DNA from: Candidatus Moraniibacteriota bacterium
Lineage (GTDB): Bacteria > Patescibacteriota > Minisyncoccia > CAIUEV01
NCBI GenBank assembly: GCA_016867255.1
Contig: VGKB01000012.1
Location: 1-17,982, forward strand
Direction: 5' to 3'
Length of the DNA: 17,982 bases
Position numbers and translations under genes: made by a program
The notes under the pieces: generated by a model
Seen by the model: the letters and a program-made list of their open reading frames with translations, nothing else
Database searches by the model: none
Told to the model about the DNA's origin: nothing
Shown: in pieces, positions 6,537-11,496 of the stretch
Layout of the letters: each line of letters begins with the position of its first letter
Position numbering within the stretch: position 1 is the stretch's first letter

Positions 6537-7739
6537 CCCCGCGATTTTCCTCAACCGTTCCACCGCCTCTTTTATTTTTAGTGTTGCATAATCTATGTCT
6601 TGCTCAGTAGTCCCCTCGCCTAAGGTGAAACGCAGACTGCCGTGAGCTTCGGGATGGGAGCAGCCAATGCTCAAAAGCACATGGGAGGGCTCAAGCGACT
6701 CACTAGAGCAAGCGGATCCGGTGGAGCAAGCAACTCCCACCTGGCTTAACAGCAAGACCATGCTTTCCCCTTCCGCTTCAGCAAAACTCACATTAAGGTT
6801 ATTCGCCACCCGCTTCTCCCGCGAGCCGTTTAATTTGATGCCTTTAATTTCTTTTTGCAGTTTCCTCCAAAAATAATCCCTCAACTTCCTAACTCGGTCT
6901 ACTCGGTTTACCCGGTTTACCCGCCTCACCGCCTCCGCCAGCCCCACAATCCCCGGCACGTTATGCGTTCCCGAGCGCAAATCAAATTCTTGTTCTCCCC
7001 CGTGCTGGATTTTTTCAATCAAGACCTCTTTTTTCACTCCCAGCCCCCCAACGCCTTTGGGACCGTAAATCTTGTGGCCGGAGAAAGAAAACAAATCCAA
7101 TCCTAACTTTTCCGCGTCGCAAGGAAGGTAATTCACCCCCTGCACAATGTCGCTGTGGAAGAAAAGGGGCAGTGCCTTCCCACCCGTTAACTCGGCTTCC
7201 CTTTTTCGCCGCAGGTTCTCTTTTTTTACCAACTCCCCGATTTCGGAAAGAGGATTTATCGTTCCGATCTCATTATTGACATACATGACTGAAATCAGCA
7301 CCGTATTGGGTTTTATCGCCTCTTCAACATTTTTCGGATTTATTATTCCTTCCCGATTTGGCTTAACATAATCGGCTTCAGCTTCCCCTGTTTTCTCCAA
7401 ATATTTCACGCTGTCCAAAAGACAATGGTGTTCGTAAGCAGTCGTGATTATATGAGGCACAAAACTTGAAGCTTGTTTTCTAACCGCCTTAATCACGCCT
7501 TTCACCGCCAAATTGTTGCTCTCGGTTGCCCCGCTGGTAAAAATGATCTCCTCCTTATTAACACTGAAAAAATCGGCAACTTGCTCGCGGGCGGATTCAA
7601 CGGCTCTGCGAGCATCCTCACCAAAAAAGTGTTGCGCCATCGGATTGCCAAAATTCTTATCCCAAAATGGCTCCATCGCCCTTTTCACCTCCGCCGCCAA
7701 AGGGGTCGTAGCGGCATAATCAAAATATATTTTTTTCAT
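6531..7739 (-). CDS. iscS: Cysteine desulfurase (IscS/NifS family)
   Basis: 402 residues, close to the usual length of about 400. This PLP enzyme converts cysteine to alanine and passes the sulfur to a persulfide for Fe-S cluster and tRNA thiolation. Landmarks: YFDYAATTPL (5-13), TSGATESNN (68-76), EHH (103-105, His stacking on PLP), SDIVQ (196-200), the PLP-binding lysine in SGHKIYGPKG (Lys223), and the catalytic cysteine in STGSACSS (Cys344) followed by EPSHVL. No iscU or sufU is adjacent. Two oddities are seen: a Lys/Arg-rich insertion near 173-190, and an in-frame 9-bp minisatellite giving VNR-VNR-VDR at 274-283. The sulfur it supplies could serve the Fe-S clusters of the radical SAM proteins at the right end. 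Start ATG 7739, without a clear ribosome-binding site. Confidence 0.95.
   Translation of the reverse strand: MKKIYFDYAATTPLAAEVKRAMEPFWDKNFGNPMAQHFFGEDARRAVESAREQVADFFSVNKEEIIFTSGATESNNLAVKGVIKAVRKQASSFVPHIITTAYEHHCLLDSVKYLEKTGEAEADYVKPNREGIINPKNVEEAIKPNTVLISVMYVNNEIGTINPLSEIGELVKKENLRRKREAELTGGKALPLFFHSDIVQGVNYLPCDAEKLGLDLFSFSGHKIYGPKGVGGLGVKKEVLIEKIQHGGEQEFDLRSGTHNVPGIVGLAEAVRRVNRVNRVDRVRKLRDYFWRKLQKEIKGIKLNGSREKRVANNLNVSFAEAEGESMVLLLSQVGVACSTGSACSSESLEPSHVLLSIGCSHPEAHGSLRFTLGEGTTEQDIDYATLKIKEAVERLRKIAGK
6893..6928. repeat. In-frame nonamer repeat inside the cysteine desulfurase
   Basis: Units CTCGGTCTA, CTCGGTTTA, CCCGGTTTA, CCCGCCTCA repeat every 9 bp, in frame with the gene, and encode the repeated tripeptide V-(N/D/R)-R near residues 271-283. 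It resembles the spacer nonamer arrays in period but lies in a coding helix. Confidence 0.65.
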
Positions 7740-7839
7740 AAGAAAATAATTTAGTTATTCCTGACTATTCTATTCTTACTTCAAGAAAATGTTTTCATCA
7801 AAGGTTTGTTGATAGAGTAGACCGGGTTTCCACCATAGG

Positions 7840-7879
7840 TGCCTGCTTGCCGGTGAGGCAAGGACTCGCCTTTGGCGAG
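7840..7879. repeat. REP-like double hairpin
   Basis: Two adjacent stem-loops: TGCCT...AGGCA (7840-7860, containing GCCGGTGAGGC shared with the unit at 803-830) and CTCGCC-TTT-GGCGAG (7865-7879). Presumed member of the palindromic repeat set. Confidence 0.5.
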
Positions 7880-7893
7880 AACCGAGTTTTGTG

Positions 7894-7914
7894 ATTCATG
7901 TTTCATGTTTCAAG
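7894..7914. repeat. Heptad repeat, three 7-bp units
   Basis: Units read ATTCATG, TTTCATG, TTTCAAG, the same word family as at 9984-10025 and, inverted, at 9028-9062. Confidence 0.6.
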
Positions 7915-7929
7915 CTACTGTTCAAAACT

Positions 7930-8014
7930 TGTGGATAATTTAAATTTTATTCAAAGTGTCAAATATTGACCCGATATTACGCACAATAACAAGATATGTA
8001 AAAAATTATCCACA
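7930..8014. other. Pair of perfect DnaA boxes in AT-rich DNA
   Basis: TGTGGATAA (7930-7938) and TTATCCACA (8006-8014) are both perfect DnaA-box consensus, in opposite orientation, with AT-rich DNA between and around them. They lie in the largest gene-poor gap of the window, between divergent genes. This could be an origin or a DnaA-controlled promoter region. No dnaA, dnaN or gyrB is in the window, and only two boxes are perfect. Confidence 0.5.
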
Positions 8015-8051
8015 GTCAAAAACACATTTTAAACACTCTTTCCCCAAATAA

Positions 8052-8079
8052 TTGCGCCGATATATTTATCCGATATAAT
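8052..8079 (+). promoter_or_regulatory. Promoter upstream of a possible small RNA
   Basis: TTGCGC (8052-8057) and a consensus TATAAT (8074-8079) are 16 nt apart, about 38 nt after a DnaA box. Transcription would start near 8086. No convincing protein gene follows, so the product may be an RNA. Confidence 0.5.
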
Positions 8080-8085
8080 GGCTGC

Positions 8086-8235
8086 GTATCCTAAAACAAA
8101 TACAAAAAACGAAGGAACCGCAAGGTTGAACATTGTTGATAGTAAGATCAGAACACTTTTTGTGTTCCCAAATACAAAATCCCGTAGTTGGCCCAATCAA
8201 AAGGAGAGGGTAAAAATTCCTCCCTCTCCTTTTGG
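8086..8235 (+). ncRNA. Candidate structured small RNA of about 150 nt
   Basis: Downstream of the promoter at 8052-8079 there are a hairpin AACC-GCAA-GGTT (8116-8127, GNRA-type loop), a perfect hairpin GAACAC-TTTTT-GTGTTC (8151-8167), and a 12-bp perfect stem AAAAGGAGAGGG/CCCTCTCCTTTT (8199-8233) whose 3' arm ends in TTTT and could terminate transcription. The sequence does not show RNase P, SRP, tmRNA or 6S signatures that I recognise. It could instead be an untranslated leader. Confidence 0.35.
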
Positions 8236-8338
8236 TGAGAAGCTGTTTTAAGCTTAAAGCACCTTAAATTTAATTAGTAATTCCCGCTTTTAATCTTTCG
8301 CGTTGCGAAAAGATTTAAGGCAAGAAAGGAGGAAGGAA

Positions 8339-8401
8339 TTGCGAGGTCTCGAAATGTCGACGAGATCGAACCAGCCAATATTTGCGAAAAAAAATATTTA
8401 A
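8339..8401 (+). CDS. Possible 20-residue leader peptide
   Basis: AAAGGAGG (8325-8332), a near-perfect ribosome-binding site, lies 6 nt before TTG 8339. The frame encodes 20 residues (RGLEMSTRSNQPIF and then AKKNI) and stops at 8401. An internal ATG is at 8354. A stem TTAATCTTTCGC/GCGAAAAGATTTAA lies just upstream (about 8290-8318). Such a strong site before so short an ORF, 100 nt ahead of the RNA element at 8499, would suit a leader peptide, but it could be chance. Confidence 0.25.
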   Translation: MRGLEMSTRSNQPIFAKKNI

Positions 8402-8464
8402 TCGCGAATGTTGCAGGTGTTTTATTATTCCCCCGGTACGGAGGGGGCAAAAAGCATTTGTCTT

Positions 8465-8491
8465 GGACCTATAGGACATAAACGACAAATC
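8465..8491. repeat. Nonamer repeat, three 9-bp units
   Basis: Units GGACCTATA, GGACATAAA, CGACAAATC are the inverted-strand form of the GTCCTAT-type nonamers at 6501-6536. Flanking ATTTGTC and GACAAAT can also pair to make a hairpin. Confidence 0.4.
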
Positions 8492-8498
8492 CTTTTTC

Positions 8499-8580
8499 AC
8501 CCTTCCGTCTGGGGGAAACACTCCCCCAGACTCACAATTATATTTTATTTTGGAGTACACTGCGCGGGAGTGTTTTTTTT
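8499..8580 (+). other. Pseudoknot/terminator-like RNA element, copy A
   Basis: After ACCCTTCC, a 9-bp stem GTCTGGGGG (8507-8515)/CCCCCAGAC (8523-8531) closes the loop AAACACT. Then AAACACTCCC (8516-8525) pairs perfectly with GGGAGTGTTT (8566-8575), followed by a T-run. The two pairings overlap at CCC, so they form either an H-type pseudoknot or a switch between an antiterminator and a terminator. The same architecture with the same 34-nt spacing occurs at 10035-10112, with compensatory base changes. Downstream are spacer DNA and tRNA-fMet, not a protein gene. Confidence 0.65.
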
Positions 8581-8600
8581 AATTCCATTTAATCCCATAA

Positions 8601-8636
8601 GATCTATTGGTCGTATAGGCCAGATTTCTGGTTTCC
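8601..8636. repeat. Nonamer repeat, about four degenerate units
   Basis: Units GATCTATTG, GTCGTATAG, GCCAGATTT, CTGGTTTCC show 9-bp spacing, similar to the array at 6501. It directly precedes the 55-bp repeat copy 2. Degenerate, so only moderately certain. Confidence 0.4.
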
Positions 8637-8640
8637 TATT

Positions 8641-8695
8641 TACCACAACAATCATTAAATCCAGATAAAATTTTTATGAAATCCAGCTCAGGGAT
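8641..8695 (+). repeat. 55-bp dispersed repeat, copy 2
   Basis: 50 of 55 bases match 5360-5414, same orientation. Here it ends where the -35 box of the tRNA-fMet promoter begins, so it may contribute upstream promoter sequence. Confidence 0.75.
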
Positions 8696-8723
8696 TTTAC
8701 AATTGCAAATAATATGCTATTAT
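8696..8723 (+). promoter_or_regulatory. Likely promoter of tRNA-fMet
   Basis: TTTACA (8696-8701) and TATTAT (8718-8723) are 16 nt apart; the predicted start near 8730 lies about 20 nt before the tRNA. Confidence 0.5.
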
Positions 8724-8751
8724 TTATTTGATTTTAGCGCTTCGCCATCGC

Positions 8752-8823
8752 CGCGGGGTGGAGCAATGGCAGCTCGCGAGGCCCATAACCTCGAGGTTGC
8801 AGGTTCGAATCCTGCCCCCGCAA
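8752..8823 (+). tRNA. Initiator tRNA-fMet (anticodon CAT)
   Basis: Cloverleaf: acceptor CGCGGGG/CCCCGCA with the initiator-specific C1-A72 mismatch, D-stem GAGC/GCTC giving the initiator-type A11-U24 pair, anticodon stem CGAGG/CCTCG around CCCATAA, T-stem GCAGG/CCTGC around TTCGAAT, discriminator A. CCA is not encoded. Unusual points: position 33 reads C instead of the near-universal U, and the anticodon stem has A29-U41 rather than the first of the three G-C pairs typical of bacterial initiators. Its 3' end starts a 68-bp tandem array. Confidence 0.93.
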
Positions 8824-9029
8824 CAAAGATGCAGGTTCGCCCGCCTGCGCCCCTACGGGGCTTCGGACGGGTAAAAATCCTGCCCCCGCAACAAAGATGC
8901 AGGTTCGCCCGCCTGCGCCCCTACGGGGCTTCGGACGGGTAAAAATCCTGCCCCCGCAACAAAGATGCAGGTTCGCCCGCCTGCGCCCCTACGGGGCTTC
9001 GGACGGGTAAAAATCCTGCCCCCGCAACA
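8808..9029 (+). repeat. 68-bp tandem array of tRNA-fMet 3' ends carrying REP-like inserts
   Basis: A perfect 68-bp period begins inside the tRNA T-loop (8808). Each of three units contains GATGCAGGTTCG, then a 32-nt palindromic insert (CCCGCCTGCG ... CTTCGGACGGG; 8840-8871, 8908-8939, 8976-9007), then TAAAA and AATCCTGCCCCCGCAACA. So each unit repeats the T-stem and 3' acceptor strand of the tRNA, with the T-loop split between TTCG and AAT by the insert. The insert can fold on itself (CCCG...CGGG and GCCCC...GGGGC). A relative lies at 352-380. The units appear identical, implying recent or homogenised duplication. Confidence 0.9.
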
Positions 9030-9062
9030 CGAATCTTGAAACTTGAAACATGAAGCATAAAA
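9028..9062. repeat. Heptad repeat overlapping the first ATG of the CAP gene
   Basis: Units CACGAAT, CTTGAAA, CTTGAAA, CATGAAG, CATAAAA: the complement of the TTTCAAG/TTTCATG family at 9984-10025. The two arrays face each other across the CAP-domain gene as imperfect inverted repeats. Confidence 0.6.
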
Positions 9063-9088
9063 CATTTCATGAAGCCCTAAAAAGCAAA

Positions 9089-9931
9089 ATGGATAAGGCA
9101 GGTTTATTGCTGACCTCGGCAGTATTGTTTATTGCGAGCAGCTGTATCGCTCGCGCCGCGACTTTGGATTCCGAAGAGCAAAATTTAATCAACCTTCTCA
9201 ACGACTACCGAAAAAGCATTGGCCGCTCGGAGCTGAAAGCCACCACCCCCCTAATAAACGGGGCGGAATATTTCGCGGAATATTTTGCCAACCATCCGGA
9301 CGATGCCGATGTCAACATCCACAAAGACGGGGTTTATGGCGGGCCGGAGGAGCGCGGTCAACACTATGGCTTTTATTTCCTCACTGAAAATATGGGCTGG
9401 GGCTACGAAACTGGCCAGGCGATGTTTGACGCCTGGAAAGCTTCCGAGGGCCACCGGGAAAATATGAGCGACGCCAAAGCGAGGTCAATAGGAGTCGCCC
9501 GATATTACAAGCCGGGAGCGACTAAAAACGGATCAACCGTTGAATGGTTTTGGGTGCTGGATCTCAGCTGCGAGGGGGTGGAGCGGCTTAACGGCAATAA
9601 TCTTACCGAAAGCGAACTCTACACAAAAACTGGCTATAAAAAAATATCCCTCACCCTTAAAAAGAAAAATAAAAAGGGGAAGTATAAATTTGCCCGCAAC
9701 GCCGAAGCTAAAGTCTACAACGCCGCAACCGGCAAGCTGATTGACTTTGACATTGCCGATAAGAAAGGGCGAATCGCTCTTTACACCTACCAAGATGTTT
9801 CCAAAGTAAAGATAAAATTAAGCAAGTTTAAGGGCCGCGCCACCGCTAAATTTTACAGCGGCAAGCGCAAGGTCAGTTCCAAAAAAGTAACTTGGAATAA
9901 AAACAAGAAATACCTCCTACGCTTCAGGTAA
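9089..9931 (+). CDS. Secreted CAP-domain (SCP/YkwD-like) protein
   Basis: 280 residues from ATG 9089; an upstream ATG at 9050 lies inside a heptad repeat and would add 13 residues. The chain starts with a typical signal peptide (MDKAGLLLTSAVLFIASS, cleavage near ARA-ATL). Numbering from 9050: the CAP domain spans about 42-175, with EQNLINLLNDYRKSIG (43-58), LTENMGWGY (111-119), FDAWKASEGHRENM (126-139) carrying the conserved Glu and His, and a final FWVLDL strand. Residues 190-293 are Lys-rich and beta-like (YKFARNAEAKVYNAATGKLIDF), perhaps a wall- or polymer-binding module. Bacterial CAP proteins are extracytoplasmic with poorly defined functions. The gene stands alone on its strand, followed by RNA element copy B. 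Confidence 0.85.
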   Translation: MDKAGLLLTSAVLFIASSCIARAATLDSEEQNLINLLNDYRKSIGRSELKATTPLINGAEYFAEYFANHPDDADVNIHKDGVYGGPEERGQHYGFYFLTENMGWGYETGQAMFDAWKASEGHRENMSDAKARSIGVARYYKPGATKNGSTVEWFWVLDLSCEGVERLNGNNLTESELYTKTGYKKISLTLKKKNKKGKYKFARNAEAKVYNAATGKLIDFDIADKKGRIALYTYQDVSKVKIKLSKFKGRATAKFYSGKRKVSSKKVTWNKNKKYLLRFR

Positions 9932-9983
9932 AAAAATAGAACACGATAAAAAGGGAGAGTAAACTGTAATCTCATTTTTTTGT

Positions 9984-10025
9984 TTTCAAGTTTCAAGCTT
10001 CATGTTTCATGTTTCATGCTCCATG
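9984..10025. repeat. Heptad repeat, six 7-bp units
   Basis: Units TTTCAAG, TTTCAAG, CTTCATG, TTTCATG, TTTCATG, CTCCATG. It immediately precedes RNA element copy B. Confidence 0.7.
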
Positions 10026-10034
10026 GTCTGTTGA

Positions 10035-10112
10035 ACCCTTCCGTCTGGGGAAGCAGCCCCCCAGACACACAAAATATTTTATATTACGGTGTCCCTTGGC
10101 GGGGCTGTTTTT
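10035..10112 (+). other. Pseudoknot/terminator-like RNA element, copy B
   Basis: ACCCTTCC, then stem GTCTGGGG (10043-10050)/CCCCAGAC (10059-10066). The loop side AAGCAGCCCC (10051-10060) pairs with GGGGCTGTTT (10101-10110), followed by more T. Compared with copy A, a C-G pair has become G-C, a U-A pair has become C-G, and an A-U pair has become G-U, while the 34-nt spacing is kept. It follows the CAP gene and its T-run overlaps the stop codon of the opposing radical SAM gene. Confidence 0.65.
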
Positions 10113-11424
10113 ATTTGATCAGCTTTTTCTCTTTATTAATATAGTGCAGACAAGCAGGCCTCAACTGATGGTCTTTATTATCAAGCGCATAAGTATTGCA
10201 AGCCTTGATGAAGTCAAGGTCGATATTTTGGGGGCTGGGGTAAATCCCCACCGTAATGAAGCGAAAAGGACTTACCAATAAATACTTTTTAGTAAACAAA
10301 TGTCGGAGATTAAAAGCCAGTTGACCAAGCACGGCTCGAAAATATCGGTTACGGATTGAGTTAACAATCCCCTGCCAAAACAACAATTTACTGACTGGAC
10401 CGATTAGGCACCAGCGCTGTTTTCTTCCCGATAATATTTTTTCTATTGAAGAGTTAACAAATTTTAGGTTAAATATTCTCCCGAGAGGCAAACAGTGACC
10501 TTTATAATCAAAAACTAGCGATTTGATCATGCAAGCTCCAAAAATCCTGCCCCGCTTCCAACCAAAATGAATAAAAAAGCGATCAATGTTGCACATCAGT
10601 CGAGTAGTCTCAATAAATTCGCGCTTATCGAGCCCGGGATAATTTCTTTCTAGCTCTTTTAGTATTTCAGAAGGGGGCACAAAATCATTTTTGTCATACC
10701 TTCCGATGCGCCAGATGGGAATGGCAGATACTGTTTTGACATTCGGAAAGCGGAAAACGAAATTATAGATTTCCTTCAAATCCTTGAGATTACGGTTTCT
10801 CACTACCACCACCCACACCGAAACCGGGATATTCAATTTACACAAATTACGCAGGGCTTTTATCTTGACTCTCACAAGTTTCCGGCCTCGGATGTAATCA
10901 CAATCTTCCTCGCGCAAAGTGTCCAGCTGGAGCAGAACCGAACGTAGGCCAGCTTCCTTGAGCTTACGAGCATAGGCATAATCGGCTAGTTTTATCCCAT
11001 TGGAAAACAGCACCGGCTTTTGGCCGTTTCGGACGCAGCGCCTTAAAATATCCGGCAGGTCTTCCCGCACGGTCGGCTCCCCGCCGGAAATAAAAATCCT
11101 GTCATGGTCAAGCAGCTCATCCAGATATTCCTTTTTGAACTTATCGCCCTTGTACTCGTTGGCTCGGGCAAAACAAATTTTGCAGTTTAGGTTACACTTA
11201 TTGGTTATGTCTACTAAAGTCTGAGTGCCTCTGTTCGGGGCTAACTTTATACTGCGCAACCCCCGGTAGATTTCCGGATCATCCCAAACGTGGTCAGAAA
11301 CAGTTTTCCCGTGTTCTGGACAATCCGACTCAATCCACACTCTGCCCTGCTTTATAAATACCCTCGCAGGAATGGCTTTTTGGCATTTATGACAGATGCT
11401 GGTTGTTTTATTAACAACTTTCAT
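10111..11424 (-). CDS. Radical SAM protein 1, COG1964 / tetraether-synthase-like
   Basis: 437 residues, start ATG 11424. N-terminal metal-binding module: CHKC (Cys11, Cys14) and DCPEHG (Cys35, His38), then WDDPEIY. Radical SAM core: TNKCNLNCKICFA (Cys77-x3-Cys81-x2-Cys84 for the [4Fe-4S] cluster that cleaves SAM), GGE at 114-116, and LFSNGIKLAD. Further cysteines Cys278, Cys298, Cys311, Cys409 and Cys425 could hold auxiliary Fe-S clusters. This N-terminal CxxC...CPxHG plus radical SAM layout is that of COG1964, which includes archaeal tetraether synthase (Tes), the enzyme that joins lipid tails by C-C coupling; the Tes chemistry is known for archaeal members and only inferred here. It is divergent from the CrtC-like/Lgt-like pair. 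The substrate is unproven. Confidence 0.85.
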   Translation of the reverse strand: MKVVNKTTSICHKCQKAIPARVFIKQGRVWIESDCPEHGKTVSDHVWDDPEIYRGLRSIKLAPNRGTQTLVDITNKCNLNCKICFARANEYKGDKFKKEYLDELLDHDRIFISGGEPTVREDLPDILRRCVRNGQKPVLFSNGIKLADYAYARKLKEAGLRSVLLQLDTLREEDCDYIRGRKLVRVKIKALRNLCKLNIPVSVWVVVVRNRNLKDLKEIYNFVFRFPNVKTVSAIPIWRIGRYDKNDFVPPSEILKELERNYPGLDKREFIETTRLMCNIDRFFIHFGWKRGRIFGACMIKSLVFDYKGHCLPLGRIFNLKFVNSSIEKILSGRKQRWCLIGPVSKLLFWQGIVNSIRNRYFRAVLGQLAFNLRHLFTKKYLLVSPFRFITVGIYPSPQNIDLDFIKACNTYALDNKDHQLRPACLHYINKEKKLIK

Positions 11425-11442
11425 TGGCTAATATTTTCTTTT

Positions 11443-11472
11443 TTGTATCTATCATTTTTCCTTGTTTATAAT
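11443..11472 (+). promoter_or_regulatory. Possible promoter of the CrtC-like/Lgt-like pair
   Basis: TTGTAT (11443-11448) and consensus TATAAT (11467-11472) are 18 nt apart, 25 nt before the ATG at 11497. The 72-bp divergent spacer must also hold the rSAM1 promoter, which I could not place with confidence. Confidence 0.45.
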
Positions 11473-11496
11473 AACTTGTCTAGTTAAAAAAAATTA

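Noticed and set aside
8086..8235. RNase P, SRP, tmRNA or 6S RNA
   Set aside because: I looked for the hallmark segments (for example GAGGAAAGTC of RNase P and the SRP GGAAG-type tetraloop core) and did not find them.
8315..8668. Overlapping ORFs of 81 and 86 codons on both strands
   Set aside because: They cover hairpins, repeats and the T-run of RNA element A, have odd composition, and match no family I know. Treated as chance frames.
8808..9029. Tandem array as a CRISPR array
   Set aside because: The 68-bp units appear identical throughout, with no unique spacers, and derive from the tRNA 3' end plus a palindromic insert. No cas operon is nearby.
8676..9065. ORFs of 70-88 codons through the tRNA-fMet array
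   Set aside because: They translate the tRNA and the 68-bp repeat (68 is not a multiple of 3), so they are repeat artefacts.
9028..10025. CAP gene between inverted repeats as an insertion sequence
   Set aside because: The flanks are heptad microsatellites seen elsewhere as well, there is no transposase, and no target-site duplication is evident.
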